Part shown: in pieces, positions 35,232 through 44,915 of the stretch | Numbering within the stretch: position 1 is the first letter of the stretch | How the letters are laid out: each line of letters begins with the position of its first letter | Assembly: GCA_903918045.1 (NCBI GenBank) | Contig: CAIXCY010000068.1 | Span: 1 to 51,103 of the forward strand | Direction of reading: 5' to 3' | DNA from: an uncultured Bacteroidia bacterium | GTDB lineage: Bacteria; Bacteroidota; Bacteroidia; Bacteroidales; Prolixibacteraceae | Length of the DNA: 51,103 nt | Notes under the pieces: generated by a model | What the model was told of the DNA's origin: nothing | The model's database searches: none | What the model saw: only the letters and a program-made list of their open reading frames with translations | Program-made: the position numbers and the translations under genes

Positions 35232-35236
35232 GACCT

Positions 35237-35986
35237 TTAGATTTTTAGTTTCTCCTTTAGATTCAAATATCCTGCTTTACTCACTTTCAGTTTGGCCCCC
35301 TGCAGGGTAAGAACAACCCAAGAATCTTTTTCGTATTGCTGAATCTCGGCAATTGAGGAGAGGTTAAGTAAATAGGAGCGATGTATCCGTACAAATTGTG
35401 TTGTTTCGAGGTGTTCTTCAAAAAACTTCATGGTTTTTTGCTTCATAAAATGACCCTCCTTACAATAGATCATCACAAAGTCATCCTGTGATTCAAGGTA
35501 ATAGATCGAATCAACAGGAATGACCTGAATTTTTCTCCCCGATTTTACGACCACACGATTCAAAATTCCAACTTCCCGATCATGGGATACGATTAATTGA
35601 TTTACCCCGGAGAGGGGAAATTTACTATTAATCTTTTCAATGGCCTTATTCAGCGCAACTGCTGCTCTTTCATAAGGATATGGTTTAAGCAGGTAGTCTA
35701 TGGCATTTGCCTCGAAGGCGCGAATTGCGTAGTGATCGTATGCGGTCGAGAATATGATTGCCGGAGGTTCAGTGATTAGTTCAAGCATCTCAAAGCCTGT
35801 GATTTTTGGCATCTGAATGTCAAGAAAAACCAGATCCGGTTTTAGTTCCTGGATTGCCAATACCCCTTCAAAACCATTTGCACACTCTCCTACTAATTCA
35901 ATCCGCTCGTCTTTGGAGAGGTAATAGCGGAGTAAATCACGGGCAAGGGACTCATCATCAATAATTAGTGTCTTTATTTTATTCAT
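35237..35986 (-). CDS. LytTR-family response regulator (partner of adjacent kinase)
   Basis: A 249-residue regulator. The receiver domain has D10, D11 and phospho-acceptor D56 (LVFLDIQMP) and the Lys in DYLLKPYPYE. Residues about 145-248 are a LytTR DNA-binding domain (YYLESQDDFVMIY, FVRIHRSYLLNLSSI). It lies 138 bases downstream of the LytS-type kinase on the same strand, so this is a probable cognate pair. The LiaF-like membrane protein upstream of the kinase suggests envelope-stress sensing (inference). Confidence 0.94.
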   Translation of the reverse strand: MNKIKTLIIDDESLARDLLRYYLSKDERIELVGECANGFEGVLAIQELKPDLVFLDIQMPKITGFEMLELITEPPAIIFSTAYDHYAIRAFEANAIDYLLKPYPYERAAVALNKAIEKINSKFPLSGVNQLIVSHDREVGILNRVVVKSGRKIQVIPVDSIYYLESQDDFVMIYCKEGHFMKQKTMKFFEEHLETTQFVRIHRSYLLNLSSIAEIQQYEKDSWVVLTLQGAKLKVSKAGYLNLKEKLKI

Positions 35987-36124
35987 CCGAATATAATTTG
36001 TTTTTTAATTGCCGGATGGAACTCGCATGTGAGACATTCATTCGTGTTTATGTTTATCGAACATGCTCGTTTCATTGCTTGTGAGTTATCAATCTTTTAA
36101 TTTACAGTTCAGGGCTGAAGGATT

Positions 36125-37168
36125 TTAGTCAGGAATAACCATCGTCACTTTAAAGTTATTATCGCCTAACTCTGCTGTCAATAGTCTTGAACTTCCGTAA
36201 ATAAGGGTTAACCTCTCATTAATATTTGTCAGTCCAATCCCTTCGCCCTTAAGAGGGACTGATTCCGGATCAAAGTCATTGATAATAGTTATTTCCAGGA
36301 AACCTTGTAATTTTTGGGCTTTACAAAGAATTACAACGGGCTTTGAAGTTTCATAAACACCGTATTTAATTGCATTCTCAAAGATAGGTTGGAGGATTAG
36401 ACTGGGAATTAAGTGTTTTTTGCATTCTTCCTCGATTTCAAAGTTGTAAAGCAGCTTATTTTCGAATCTTATTTTCTCGATTTGTAGATAGAGCGCGATA
36501 TTCTTTAATTCAACATCCAGGGTAACCATATCGTTTTGTTGCTTTCGAAGTGAGAAGCGCATGAAATCGGATAATGCAATGACCATTCCGTGAGCCTTTT
36601 CGGGATTCGTCAGGGTTAATGATGCAATAGAATTAAGGCTATTAAACAAGAAATGGGGATTAATCTGTGATTTTAGGGCGTTAAGCTGGGCTTCCCGAAT
36701 CTGTTTTTGCAGCTCTGCCTCTTTTTGCGCTTTCTCCTGATTATGCTGGCTGTAAACATAAATATAATAGACCCCTACAAGTAAAGCGTAAAATAGCAGG
36801 CCAGCCAGAATTCGTGTTGTAAGCTCTCCATATAAGTAATTATGATACAGGGGATCACTTATTATTGACTTTGCGAGGATCCCGGAGGTGAGCATCCATA
36901 TCGTGGTAAAAACCAGAGATGCAGCCGCATGGCTTGCAATCATCTGGCCTTGTGCACTTTTTTCGGGGTCATTATATCTTACGACATACCATACAGCAAT
37001 TCCCAGGACGCCAAATACTGAGCCGAAAATCAGGCCGTCGAGCAAGGAATCTGAAACAGACAATAAATGATAAAAACTATTATAAACTGTCTGCAGGATA
37101 CCCGGAATCAAGAGGAATAGCCAATATATAATGGCTGATATTCGGTTGGTCGTTACTGGATGGTCCAT
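36125..37168 (-). CDS. LytS-type sensor histidine kinase
   Basis: A 347-residue kinase of the His_kinase (PF06580) family. Four membrane helices (about 12-30, 44-63, 82-100, 118-139) and a short coiled coil precede the phospho-acceptor H172 in QINPHFLFNSLNSI. The ATPase part has the N-box LILQPIFENAIKYGV and the G-box GEGIGLTNINERL. There is no large extracytoplasmic sensor domain, so it likely senses through the membrane region or through the neighbouring LiaF-like protein. Confidence 0.94.
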   Translation of the reverse strand: MDHPVTTNRISAIIYWLFLLIPGILQTVYNSFYHLLSVSDSLLDGLIFGSVFGVLGIAVWYVVRYNDPEKSAQGQMIASHAAASLVFTTIWMLTSGILAKSIISDPLYHNYLYGELTTRILAGLLFYALLVGVYYIYVYSQHNQEKAQKEAELQKQIREAQLNALKSQINPHFLFNSLNSIASLTLTNPEKAHGMVIALSDFMRFSLRKQQNDMVTLDVELKNIALYLQIEKIRFENKLLYNFEIEEECKKHLIPSLILQPIFENAIKYGVYETSKPVVILCKAQKLQGFLEITIINDFDPESVPLKGEGIGLTNINERLTLIYGSSRLLTAELGDNNFKVTMVIPD

Positions 37169-37227
37169 GAATTAATTAAAATTAAATCGGGCATGTTTTG
37201 TTAAATTTTAATTATCCAGCAGACTGT

Positions 37228-37995
37228 TTATGGCATTGAATTCAGTTCGCCACCTCCAAAGATACATGTTCCTTTAATTACAACTACTTTCCCAGTTCCT
37301 GTTCTCGAAATAACCGAGTACCCCCGTTTATCTTCAAACCCACCGAATATCGAAACGACCTCAATTTTTACATTCCAATCTTCAGGAACAATAATTTTAG
37401 TCCCTCCGAAGATCGTAGCAATATCGATCATACACCCTTCCACCGGTTTAGCATAGCGGAGGTTAATGTTGGCTCCCCCAAAAATTGAAGTGATTTTACC
37501 GCCCTGAAAATTTTCGGTGACTACTGAAACATTCTTTCCACCAAAAATTGCTGTTTCGTCAATAAAATCGGTTGATTTTTTGGATTTAGGATCCATATTA
37601 CTGAAAGGATTCCTGTGATTTGATCCTCCGCCTCTGCGCAGAATAAATGAGACACCCACCAAAACGATTAAAGCAGGCCAGAAATTTTCATGGAAATTTT
37701 CGGGTATAAAACTAAACTGTTCGACAAAGAAGAAAAGACCGATTGAGATTAAAATAATTGCAGGTGTATATGCTTTTCTAGCAAGATTAAAAAGCCCAAT
37801 TACGATCAGAAGCACAGGCCAGCTAAATAAGTGGTCATACAAATCGCTATTGAGCCATCCTGAATGCCTTGCAATCATCACTGCTCCAATGGCAACTAAA
37901 AGAATTCCAAGGAGAGATCTGGAATCTCCGCTTCTTCTGCTTTTTCTGTCAAATGAATTTTCATTTGTTCCCGGTGTTTCGTCGTACTTAATCAT
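37228..37995 (-). CDS. LiaF-like/DUF5668 membrane protein with IFGG repeats
   Basis: I place the start at the ATG at 37995 (MIKYDETPGTNENS, 255 residues). A longer frame back to 38145 overlaps the end of malQ and begins with an unlikely stretch. After a polar N-terminus come four membrane helices (LLGILLVAIGAVMI, WPVLLIVIGLFNLA, AIILISIGLFFFVE, FWPALIVLVGVSFIL). The soluble C-terminal domain has five evenly spaced FGG turns (AIFGGKN, SIFGGAN, TIFGGTK, SIFGGFE, CIFGGGE), like the LiaF cell-wall-sensing C-terminal domain. It is the first gene of the unit with the kinase and regulator, so it may control the kinase, as LiaF controls LiaS in Firmicutes. That role is inference. Confidence 0.85.
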   Translation of the reverse strand: MIKYDETPGTNENSFDRKSRRSGDSRSLLGILLVAIGAVMIARHSGWLNSDLYDHLFSWPVLLIVIGLFNLARKAYTPAIILISIGLFFFVEQFSFIPENFHENFWPALIVLVGVSFILRRGGGSNHRNPFSNMDPKSKKSTDFIDETAIFGGKNVSVVTENFQGGKITSIFGGANINLRYAKPVEGCMIDIATIFGGTKIIVPEDWNVKIEVVSIFGGFEDKRGYSVISRTGTGKVVVIKGTCIFGGGELNSMP

Positions 37996-38116
37996 TGTGT
38001 TTGTTTTAAAGGGTTTCTTAAACTGGGTTTTAAACTCGCACAAAACTAATTCCTTTATCAACCTCCAGGAATGAGGAATCGGTAAATGGAAGAAAAATAC
38101 CGGTAAACGGAGGAAT

Positions 38117-40840
38117 TCAGCTCTCAGAACCTCTGCCGGAGGCAAAAATCATGGATCTTAATTCGTTGTTGAGCTTTTTTTCATTGATCAGCTCTTCCAT
38201 TGTAAGGTGCATTCTGTAGCGCCAGTAGTGTTGGGCGATAGCTGGGACATTTATTCGTTCCCCTTCGGTATTATCCCATCTAAGTCGTCCATCCATGGCT
38301 AATAAATCCTGAATTGGGAATATCGCCCACATGGCCGGTGAATAGAAGTGCATATTCAGGATTTCGCGTGCAACCCACGGCTCCATAAAGTGGGGGAATT
38401 CCCCTTTTTGACCCATTACAATTCTAAAGAATCGTTCGCTGTGAGCCCTGTCTTCCTCCCACCAACCCCGGAGGGTTGACATATCGTGTGTTGAAGTTGA
38501 ACAAACAGATAAATAGGGAGCATCGGACGGATGTGCAAATTCGATATTGGGATCCTTTGGCATCCTTTGAATTTCGAGACTTAAGATACCAAGGTTACGC
38601 ATTACTCCTGGAACACTTTCGGGAACCATCCCCAGATCTTCGCCGCAAATGAGCATATCTGTTGATTTCATAAGGGCGGGTAATATCCACAGTGACTGCT
38701 TTTTCCAGCACTCTTCGTGTCGGTGGTAGAAAAAGTTGATATAGAGTTCATCCATAGCCCACCGATCCTCTGTCCTTAAGTTGAGGTAGCTGTTGGTATT
38801 GTGAAAAGCTACCCGGGGGTGAAACAGGCTTGGGTGATAGGGATCACGCAGGAATAAAACCTCTGAAATCAATGAACAAAGTCCGTCCCGTAAGCGTGTC
38901 TCTTTGCCTGTGAGCTCATCACCCTTTTTATTGGCCTCAAAATAATTCCACACCTTTCGCTGGGTGTTAAATTGTGGTTTTAGATTGTATTTTCCTGGTT
39001 CATATTCCAAAAGCGCGGTTGCTTTGGCTTCCTGAGTCTCCTCGCCAAAAAGTTCCCATAAGAAATACTCACGGATGTAAGGTTTTGTATACCGCTCTTC
39101 ATTAAAATTAATTCCCCGATCAATGATTTCGTCACGATTAAATGGTAATGCCGGTCTAAAATGGCCCATGATTCCCTGCACCTGATCCACAGGAATCTCC
39201 CAGATACGGAAGAATCCAAGGATATGATCTATCCGGGTAGCATCGAAATAGCGGGACATCTGTTTAAGCCGCTGGTCCCACCATGCGAAATTGTCTTCGG
39301 CCATCTTCTCCCAGTTATAGGTTGGGAATCCCCAGTTCTGCCCAAGATCTGCGAATTCATCGGGAGGAGCTCCTGCCTGCTGATCGAGATTGAATAATTC
39401 GGGATGAGTCCATGCCTCAACGCTGTCGGGGCTTATTCCGATTGGGATATCCCCTTTCAGGACAACTCCGTTTTCGCGGGCATATTCAGCTGCTTCAAGG
39501 AGTTGTTTGGAGGCATGAAACTGGATAAAGTAATGTACTGCGATATCCGAATACCAGGGTTGACCAGTCTCACATAACCTGTTGATTTCATCCTGATTAT
39601 AGGTGGAATATTCACTCCAGTTTCTGAAATTGGCCGTTTTATTTTTATCGCGCAGGTAGCAAAATGCCGCGTAAGGAACCAGCCAATCTTTATTTTCATC
39701 AAAAAACCGGATAAAGGGGGGATCGACGAGGAAAAGATCTTTTTGCTGATCGAAAATGAGTTTGAAGAATTTCGATTTTACTTTATGAATATCGTCGTAA
39801 CGGACTGTTTCAAGTGCATTGAATCCTGCAAGTGTCTGTGCAAAACCGATCTCCAGACTTTCATCATCCAGAACCCCTATTTTATTAATGTTTAAGTAGA
39901 CAGGATGGAGTGCCACAGTGGAAATAGACTTATAGGGATAAGTGTCAATCCAGGTATGTGTTGCCACTGTTTCATTCAATGGGAGAAGTTGAACCAGTTT
40001 CAATCCGGTAAGTTTCGCCCAGTCTACCAGTTTCCTGATATCGGGAAATTCGCCAATGCCTCCACTTTTTTCGGTACGTAAAGAAAAAACCGGGACAGCA
40101 ACACCTGCGCCTCTCCAATGGATAGCAGGAAACCTGAAACTCTCATCGGTATGGATCTTAAGACTTCGAGGTGAATCACACACAAAATCCCTGATCATTC
40201 GGTTACTTCCCTGCTCCCAGGTAACGATTTGTTTTTTTACCCTGTTGTAGATGACATATTTAAATTGAAAAGGGAACTTTAGCTTATCTGCATCAAGGTT
40301 GATACTCCACCACGGAAACTGTGCATCGCTCATCAGGAGGATATGCTGCTCCATCCAGTTTCCCAGAAAAGGCTGATCACCGAGAAGACCGACACAACAA
40401 TCAGGACTTATTCTGGGGACATGAATCTGGATTTTCAATGTCCTTGGACTGAGATTATAGGCAGAATCCTGCTCATTGGAGCTATGACGGGACAGGAGTA
40501 CTTTTGTAAATGCCGAAGAAGATAAGGCCACGTCAGATTCGTGAGTAGTTCTCCAGAAATCGCGGCATCTAAACTCATCCAGCGTATTATTATCAATATC
40601 GAGGGCACGATTTTTACCCCCTTCCCAAATGAAATTTCCATCCGGATTTTTGAGCAGGTATTTATATTCAAGCCGAGCCTCCGAAGAGAACTCACAATTC
40701 AGTTCCCATTCACCTGCAACAGCACTTTTCATTGGTAACGCATGGGCAGGATCCCATGCACCAAATTCAGATGCAGAACCGGTTACATAAAGGACCTGAC
40801 CCCATAGGGTCTGGTAATCAATTTTAAAAGATGCTTTCAT
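38117..40840 (-). CDS. malQ: 4-alpha-glucanotransferase with starch-binding modules (DPE2-like)
   Basis: A 907-residue GH77 disproportionating enzyme. Two N-terminal CBM20-like starch-binding modules (about 1-105 and 130-240; LYVTGSASEFGAWDPAHALP and CCVGLLGDQPFLGNWM) precede the GH77 barrel. Catalytic motifs are DATRIDHILGFFRIW (nucleophile Asp), LICGEDLGMVP (acid/base Glu) and STHDMSTLRGWW (Asp). A large insert within the barrel is typical of plant DPE2 and Bacteroidota relatives. The role is cytosolic maltose/glycogen metabolism. The start is preceded by AAAGGAG seven bases upstream, one of the few clear Shine-Dalgarno sequences in this window. Confidence 0.95.
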   Translation of the reverse strand: MKASFKIDYQTLWGQVLYVTGSASEFGAWDPAHALPMKSAVAGEWELNCEFSSEARLEYKYLLKNPDGNFIWEGGKNRALDIDNNTLDEFRCRDFWRTTHESDVALSSSAFTKVLLSRHSSNEQDSAYNLSPRTLKIQIHVPRISPDCCVGLLGDQPFLGNWMEQHILLMSDAQFPWWSINLDADKLKFPFQFKYVIYNRVKKQIVTWEQGSNRMIRDFVCDSPRSLKIHTDESFRFPAIHWRGAGVAVPVFSLRTEKSGGIGEFPDIRKLVDWAKLTGLKLVQLLPLNETVATHTWIDTYPYKSISTVALHPVYLNINKIGVLDDESLEIGFAQTLAGFNALETVRYDDIHKVKSKFFKLIFDQQKDLFLVDPPFIRFFDENKDWLVPYAAFCYLRDKNKTANFRNWSEYSTYNQDEINRLCETGQPWYSDIAVHYFIQFHASKQLLEAAEYARENGVVLKGDIPIGISPDSVEAWTHPELFNLDQQAGAPPDEFADLGQNWGFPTYNWEKMAEDNFAWWDQRLKQMSRYFDATRIDHILGFFRIWEIPVDQVQGIMGHFRPALPFNRDEIIDRGINFNEERYTKPYIREYFLWELFGEETQEAKATALLEYEPGKYNLKPQFNTQRKVWNYFEANKKGDELTGKETRLRDGLCSLISEVLFLRDPYHPSLFHPRVAFHNTNSYLNLRTEDRWAMDELYINFFYHRHEECWKKQSLWILPALMKSTDMLICGEDLGMVPESVPGVMRNLGILSLEIQRMPKDPNIEFAHPSDAPYLSVCSTSTHDMSTLRGWWEEDRAHSERFFRIVMGQKGEFPHFMEPWVAREILNMHFYSPAMWAIFPIQDLLAMDGRLRWDNTEGERINVPAIAQHYWRYRMHLTMEELINEKKLNNELRSMIFASGRGSES

Positions 40841-41004
40841 TTTTTTTCTCCTTTCCGAAGTCTTTGTTGACTACTTTCTTTTGATCTTGTATTAAAAGTA
40901 CGATTAGTCTTCGTAACTAAAATATGTTTAGTAAGTTCTTATTTACAAAGTTAAACCTTTGGGAGTCATAAGGTGTTGTAATAGTACATTTATTTTATCA
41001 AAAA

Positions 41005-42363
41005 ATGCTCAAATCAATTGATTTTACGTCAGCGCCTCTTCCACAGCTTATCCGCAGACTTGCCGTGCCGGCAAGCGTTGGGTTTATTTTTAATACCCTT
41101 TTCAACGTTGTTGATACCTATTACGGTGGAAGGATATCCACAGCCGCCCTGGCAGCCATGGGGCTTACCTTTCCTGTGTTTTTTATTATTCTGGCAATGG
41201 GAATGGGGATGGGAACAGGAACTACGGCATTAATATCACAATCGCTGGGTGCCGGACGGAATGAAGAGGCCGATAAAATCGGATATCAGGCTGTAACTTT
41301 TTCTGTAATCAATTCCGTTCTGCTAATGATTCTGGGATTGATTGCTGCCCCAACCCTTTTCCGGATTTTAGGAGCTACAGAGAATTATCTTGAGATTTCG
41401 GTTAAGTACATGGATACGATATTGTATGGCACGGTATTTTTTCTGATCAATAGCATCCTTAATTCCCTTTTAACAGCCAGGGGTGATACAAGGACCTATC
41501 GCAATTATCTGATTGCGGGATTTGTGCTCAATCTGATTCTCGATCCGTGGTTTATTTATGGAGGATTTGGTTTTCCGGCACTGGGAATACGTGGAATTGG
41601 CTTCTCTACTGTTATTATCCAGGTTTTAGGAGCTTTCTACATGATCTATGTTACCCGTAAATTAAAAGTTTTTCAACATGCCCGATTTAACGATTTTGTC
41701 CCCCGGAAAAAATACTTTTCCGCCTTGTTCGGGCAGGGATTTCCGGCGAGCCTGAACATGCTTACGGTGGCTATTGGTATCTTTGTGATTACCTATTTTG
41801 CAAGTCACTTTGGTAAGGAGGCAGTAGCTGCTTATGGCATTGCCACGCGGATTGAACAAATTGCCCTTTTGCCAACCATTGGTTTAAATATTGCAGCACT
41901 CACCCTGGCTGCCCAAAACATGGGAGCCAATCGTCCCGAGCGGGTTTATGAATCGTGGAAGCTTAATATCCGGTATGGTTTAATAATCATTACAATCGGT
42001 ACAGTATTGGTCCTGCTCTTTGCACGCCAGCTTATGCAGGCATTCACGGCCGACAGCCAGGTTATAGCAATTGGAATTGAGTATCTGCGTATTGCAGCGC
42101 TGTTTTTCTTTGCTTACATCTTTCTCAATATGTCGGTTTCGACTTTGCAGGGGATGAAAAGGCCGATGTATGCGATATTTGTAGGTGTTTACCGGCAGTT
42201 TCTGATGCCGCTTCCCCTTTTTATATTACTTGCCATTACCCTCGGGTGGGGGACAAAGGGTATCTGGTGGGGAATTTTCGTAGTAAACTGGAGCGCTGCG
42301 ATATTTACGTTTTTCTATACCAGAAATCAGATAAAGAAGGTCTTGCATGTGAATGATCTCTAA
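41005..42363 (+). CDS. MATE family efflux transporter
   Basis: A 452-residue inner-membrane exporter of the multidrug and toxin extrusion family with about 12 membrane helices in two related halves. The N-terminal half has PLPQLIRRLAVPASVGFIFN, VVDTYYGGRIST and MGMGTGTTALISQSLGAG; the C-terminal half has GFPASLNMLTVAIGIFVITY. Na+ or H+ drives export of cationic compounds in the family; the substrate here is unknown. It is divergent from malQ and converges on glnS with a strong hairpin between. Confidence 0.93.
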   Translation: MLKSIDFTSAPLPQLIRRLAVPASVGFIFNTLFNVVDTYYGGRISTAALAAMGLTFPVFFIILAMGMGMGTGTTALISQSLGAGRNEEADKIGYQAVTFSVINSVLLMILGLIAAPTLFRILGATENYLEISVKYMDTILYGTVFFLINSILNSLLTARGDTRTYRNYLIAGFVLNLILDPWFIYGGFGFPALGIRGIGFSTVIIQVLGAFYMIYVTRKLKVFQHARFNDFVPRKKYFSALFGQGFPASLNMLTVAIGIFVITYFASHFGKEAVAAYGIATRIEQIALLPTIGLNIAALTLAAQNMGANRPERVYESWKLNIRYGLIIITIGTVLVLLFARQLMQAFTADSQVIAIGIEYLRIAALFFFAYIFLNMSVSTLQGMKRPMYAIFVGVYRQFLMPLPLFILLAITLGWGTKGIWWGIFVVNWSAAIFTFFYTRNQIKKVLHVNDL

Positions 42364-42370
42364 TTTCAAC

Positions 42371-42415
42371 AGTGACCGGGTGAGTTTTCAAGTCCTGAAC
42401 ACTCACCCGGTCACT
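42371..42415. terminator. Bidirectional hairpin between the MATE gene and glnS
   Basis: A 15-bp perfect stem (42371-42385 with 42401-42415, arm AGTGACCGGGTGAGT) has a 15-nt loop and starts 7 bases after the MATE stop. T-runs are weak on both sides. Confidence 0.8.
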
Positions 42416-42446
42416 AATTACAGAATTAACCTTTGACCATTATACC

Positions 42447-44141
42447 TTATTTCTTAAATCCATCCTTAAGTGAAACAATTCGGTTAAATACAAGCTGTTC
42501 GGCAGTCGAATCCGGATCTATATTGAAATACCCCAGTCTTTCGAACTGAAAGCTATCCAAGGGTTTGCTGTTTTTGACAAATGGTTCAATAAAACATTCC
42601 TGCAAAACTTTCAATGAATCGGGATTAAGAAACTCAAGCAGATCTTTATCCTTATGGCCGGCGGGATCGGGATCGGTAAACAGGCGGTCATACAAGCGCA
42701 CCTCTGCTTTAACAGCCTGTGCAACAGCTACCCAATGCAAAGTTGCTTTTACTTTTCTTCCGTCAGGCGCATTACCCCCTTTGGTTTCGGGATCATAGGT
42801 GCAATGAAGTTCAATAATTTCACCAAGATCGTTTTTTATGATATCTGTACATTTAATGAAGTATGAATAGCGCAGTCTAACCTCACGACCAACAGAAAGG
42901 CGGTAGAATTTATTGGTTGGGTTCTCCATGAAATCTTCCCGTTCCAGATAAAGTTCGCGTGAAAACGGAACTTTTCGCTTGCCCATTGTTTCATCTTCGG
43001 GATTATTTATTGCATCGAGTTCTTCAACCACCCCTTCCGGATAATTTGTAATAACCACCTTAATCGGATCGAGTACACCCATAACCCGTTGTGCCCTTTT
43101 GTTGAGATCCTCGCGGATGCAATATTCGAGTACGGCTACATCGGTAACCCCGTCGACTTTAGTGATTCCCACCATATCCGAAAAGGCGCGCATCGATTCC
43201 GGGGTATAACCGCGGCGGCGTAAACCGCAAATGGTTGGCATACGTGGATCGTCCCACCCTTTGACATAATTTTCCTTGACCAATTGAAGTAACCGACGTT
43301 TTGACATCACCGTATAACTGATATTGAGCCTTGAAAACTCAATTTGCCGGGGGCGGTAGTCGCTATCTTTGAGTTGATCAATGAACCAATCATAGAGCGG
43401 ACGGTGGACCTCAAATTCGAGCGTACAGATCGAATGGGTGATCCCTTCCCAATAGTCGCACTGGCCATGCGCATAATCATACATCGGATAGATGCACCAT
43501 TTATCGCCCGTACGGTGGTGAGGTTGTTTTAATATTCTGTACATCAGAGGGTCACGCATATGCATATTGGGAGAAGACATATCGATTCTGGCCCGAAGGA
43601 CGCAATCACCTTCATTAAAGAAACCGCTTTTCATTTTTGCAAAAAGTCCGAGATTTTCCTCAGGTGATGTATTTCGGTAAGGACTGTCTATACCCGGACG
43701 GGTAGGAACCCCTTTTTGTTCGCTGATGACTTCCTGAGGCTGAAAATCCACATAAGCTTTTCCCTCCTTTATAAGAGAGACAGCAAATTCGTAAAGTTTA
43801 TCGAAATAATCGGAAGCGTAAAATAACCTGTCGTCCCAGTCAAAACCCAGCCAGCGAACATCCTCCATAATTGAATCGACATATTCGGTCTCCTCTTTGG
43901 TGGGATTGGTATCGTCGAACCGAAGATTAGTTAATCCACCGAATTTTCGGGCTGTGCCGAAATTGAGGCAAATCGACTTTGCATGTCCAATATGCAGATA
44001 ACCATTTGGTTCTGGAGGGAAACGTGTGTGAATTCTACCCTCGTTCTTCCCTTCAGCCAGTTCATCACAGATTTGCTGCTGAATAAAATTCTTTGGAAGT
44101 ATCTGCTCCTGATCGACGCGACTATTCTCAATTTCTGTCAT
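42447..44141 (-). CDS. glnS: Glutaminyl-tRNA synthetase
   Basis: A 564-residue class I synthetase charging tRNA-Gln. It has the HIGH motif in [20 protein letters not shown], the GlnRS-specific [20 protein letters not shown], and the KMSKS equivalent [11 protein letters not shown]. The C-terminal beta-barrel anticodon-binding domains are complete. Its presence means direct Gln charging rather than the Gat amidotransferase route. The upstream gap to folB (44142-44278) should hold divergent promoters. Confidence 0.97.
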   Translation of the reverse strand: MTEIENSRVDQEQILPKNFIQQQICDELAEGKNEGRIHTRFPPEPNGYLHIGHAKSICLNFGTARKFGGLTNLRFDDTNPTKEETEYVDSIMEDVRWLGFDWDDRLFYASDYFDKLYEFAVSLIKEGKAYVDFQPQEVISEQKGVPTRPGIDSPYRNTSPEENLGLFAKMKSGFFNEGDCVLRARIDMSSPNMHMRDPLMYRILKQPHHRTGDKWCIYPMYDYAHGQCDYWEGITHSICTLEFEVHRPLYDWFIDQLKDSDYRPRQIEFSRLNISYTVMSKRRLLQLVKENYVKGWDDPRMPTICGLRRRGYTPESMRAFSDMVGITKVDGVTDVAVLEYCIREDLNKRAQRVMGVLDPIKVVITNYPEGVVEELDAINNPEDETMGKRKVPFSRELYLEREDFMENPTNKFYRLSVGREVRLRYSYFIKCTDIIKNDLGEIIELHCTYDPETKGGNAPDGRKVKATLHWVAVAQAVKAEVRLYDRLFTDPDPAGHKDKDLLEFLNPDSLKVLQECFIEPFVKNSKPLDSFQFERLGYFNIDPDSTAEQLVFNRIVSLKDGFKK

Positions 44142-44278
44142 AACGTTTTAATTTTCTTTGCTTCTGAAAAATTTGTGTAAAAGTAATAAGAGTTGAACGA
44201 ATAGAGATATAATTTGGGGGGTTAAATGCAGATTTAAAAATAGATTAATTTTACACGCGTCAACAAAACTGATTAAGG

Positions 44279-44641
44279 ATGGGTATCATTGAAATTGAAG
44301 GGATGGAATTTTATGCTTATCATGGCCATTTTGCTGCGGAACAGCTGGTAGGAAACCGTTTTATTGTAGACTTAAAAGTCAAAACAGAATGTTTAAAAGC
44401 GGCAGAGAGTGATGATCTTTCTGATGCCTTAGACTACCAAAATGTGTATCGGATTGTTAAGGAGGAGATGGAGATTAAGTCGCGCCTTCTGGAAAATATT
44501 GCGGGGAGAATCCTGAACCGGTTAGAGAAGGAGTACAATTCACTTGAATATGTAAAAATAAAAATATCGAAATTGAATCCCCCGATGGGTGGCGAAATCG
44601 GTAAAGTAAGTGTGACGCTTGAACGTTCAAACATGACCTGA
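44279..44641 (+). CDS. folB: Dihydroneopterin aldolase
   Basis: A 120-residue folate-pathway enzyme that cleaves 7,8-dihydroneopterin to 6-hydroxymethyl-dihydropterin and glycolaldehyde. Conserved features are FYAYHGHFAAEQ (with E21), DYQNVYRIV, LLENIAGRIL (Glu for pterin binding) and the catalytic Lys K98 in KISKLNPP. The length and fold fit the octameric family. Confidence 0.95.
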   Translation: MGIIEIEGMEFYAYHGHFAAEQLVGNRFIVDLKVKTECLKAAESDDLSDALDYQNVYRIVKEEMEIKSRLLENIAGRILNRLEKEYNSLEYVKIKISKLNPPMGGEIGKVSVTLERSNMT

Positions 44642-44716
44642 ATTAGAAGTTTTCAATTGAATAGGATAAACCAAATTGTGTGATTGTTTCTGTAAAACTG
44701 TTTTTCATTAAATTAT

Positions 44717-44799
44717 TATTTTTGTAAACATTTGGCAGTTATCAAAAGTGTAAGTATCAGGAATGCAAGTAACTAACACTTTAAAGTTGATAACTTTTT
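44717..44799 (+). promoter_or_regulatory. Candidate promoter and leader hairpin upstream of nrdJ
   Basis: TATTTTTG (44717-44724) matches the -7 consensus. A transcript from about 44728 would begin with a long hairpin: 44737-44745 pairs with 44787-44795 (9 bp), then 44746-44751 pairs with 44776-44781 (6 bp) across a 5-nt bulge, with a 24-nt loop and a TTTTT run at 44795-44799. It could attenuate nrdJ, whose start is 116 bases further, or end a folB transcript. I see no cobalamin riboswitch consensus in it. Confidence 0.45.
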
Positions 44800-44915
44800 A
44801 TTTTCTGTAATAAAATTGTAACCAGAAATAGTAAATACCCTTTATATTGCATTAGTAGAAATTACGGTTTTGGGTAGTCAATAAGCCCTATTAAATCAAC
44901 CTAATAATTAAATTA

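Noticed and set aside
37996-38145. Longer start for the LiaF-like protein
   Set aside because: The extra 50 residues overlap the malQ 3' end and do not resemble the family; the ATG at 37995 gives a normal N-terminus.
44642-44915. Cobalamin riboswitch before nrdJ
   Set aside because: I could not find the B12-box or the multi-stem core; only a single bulged hairpin is visible.
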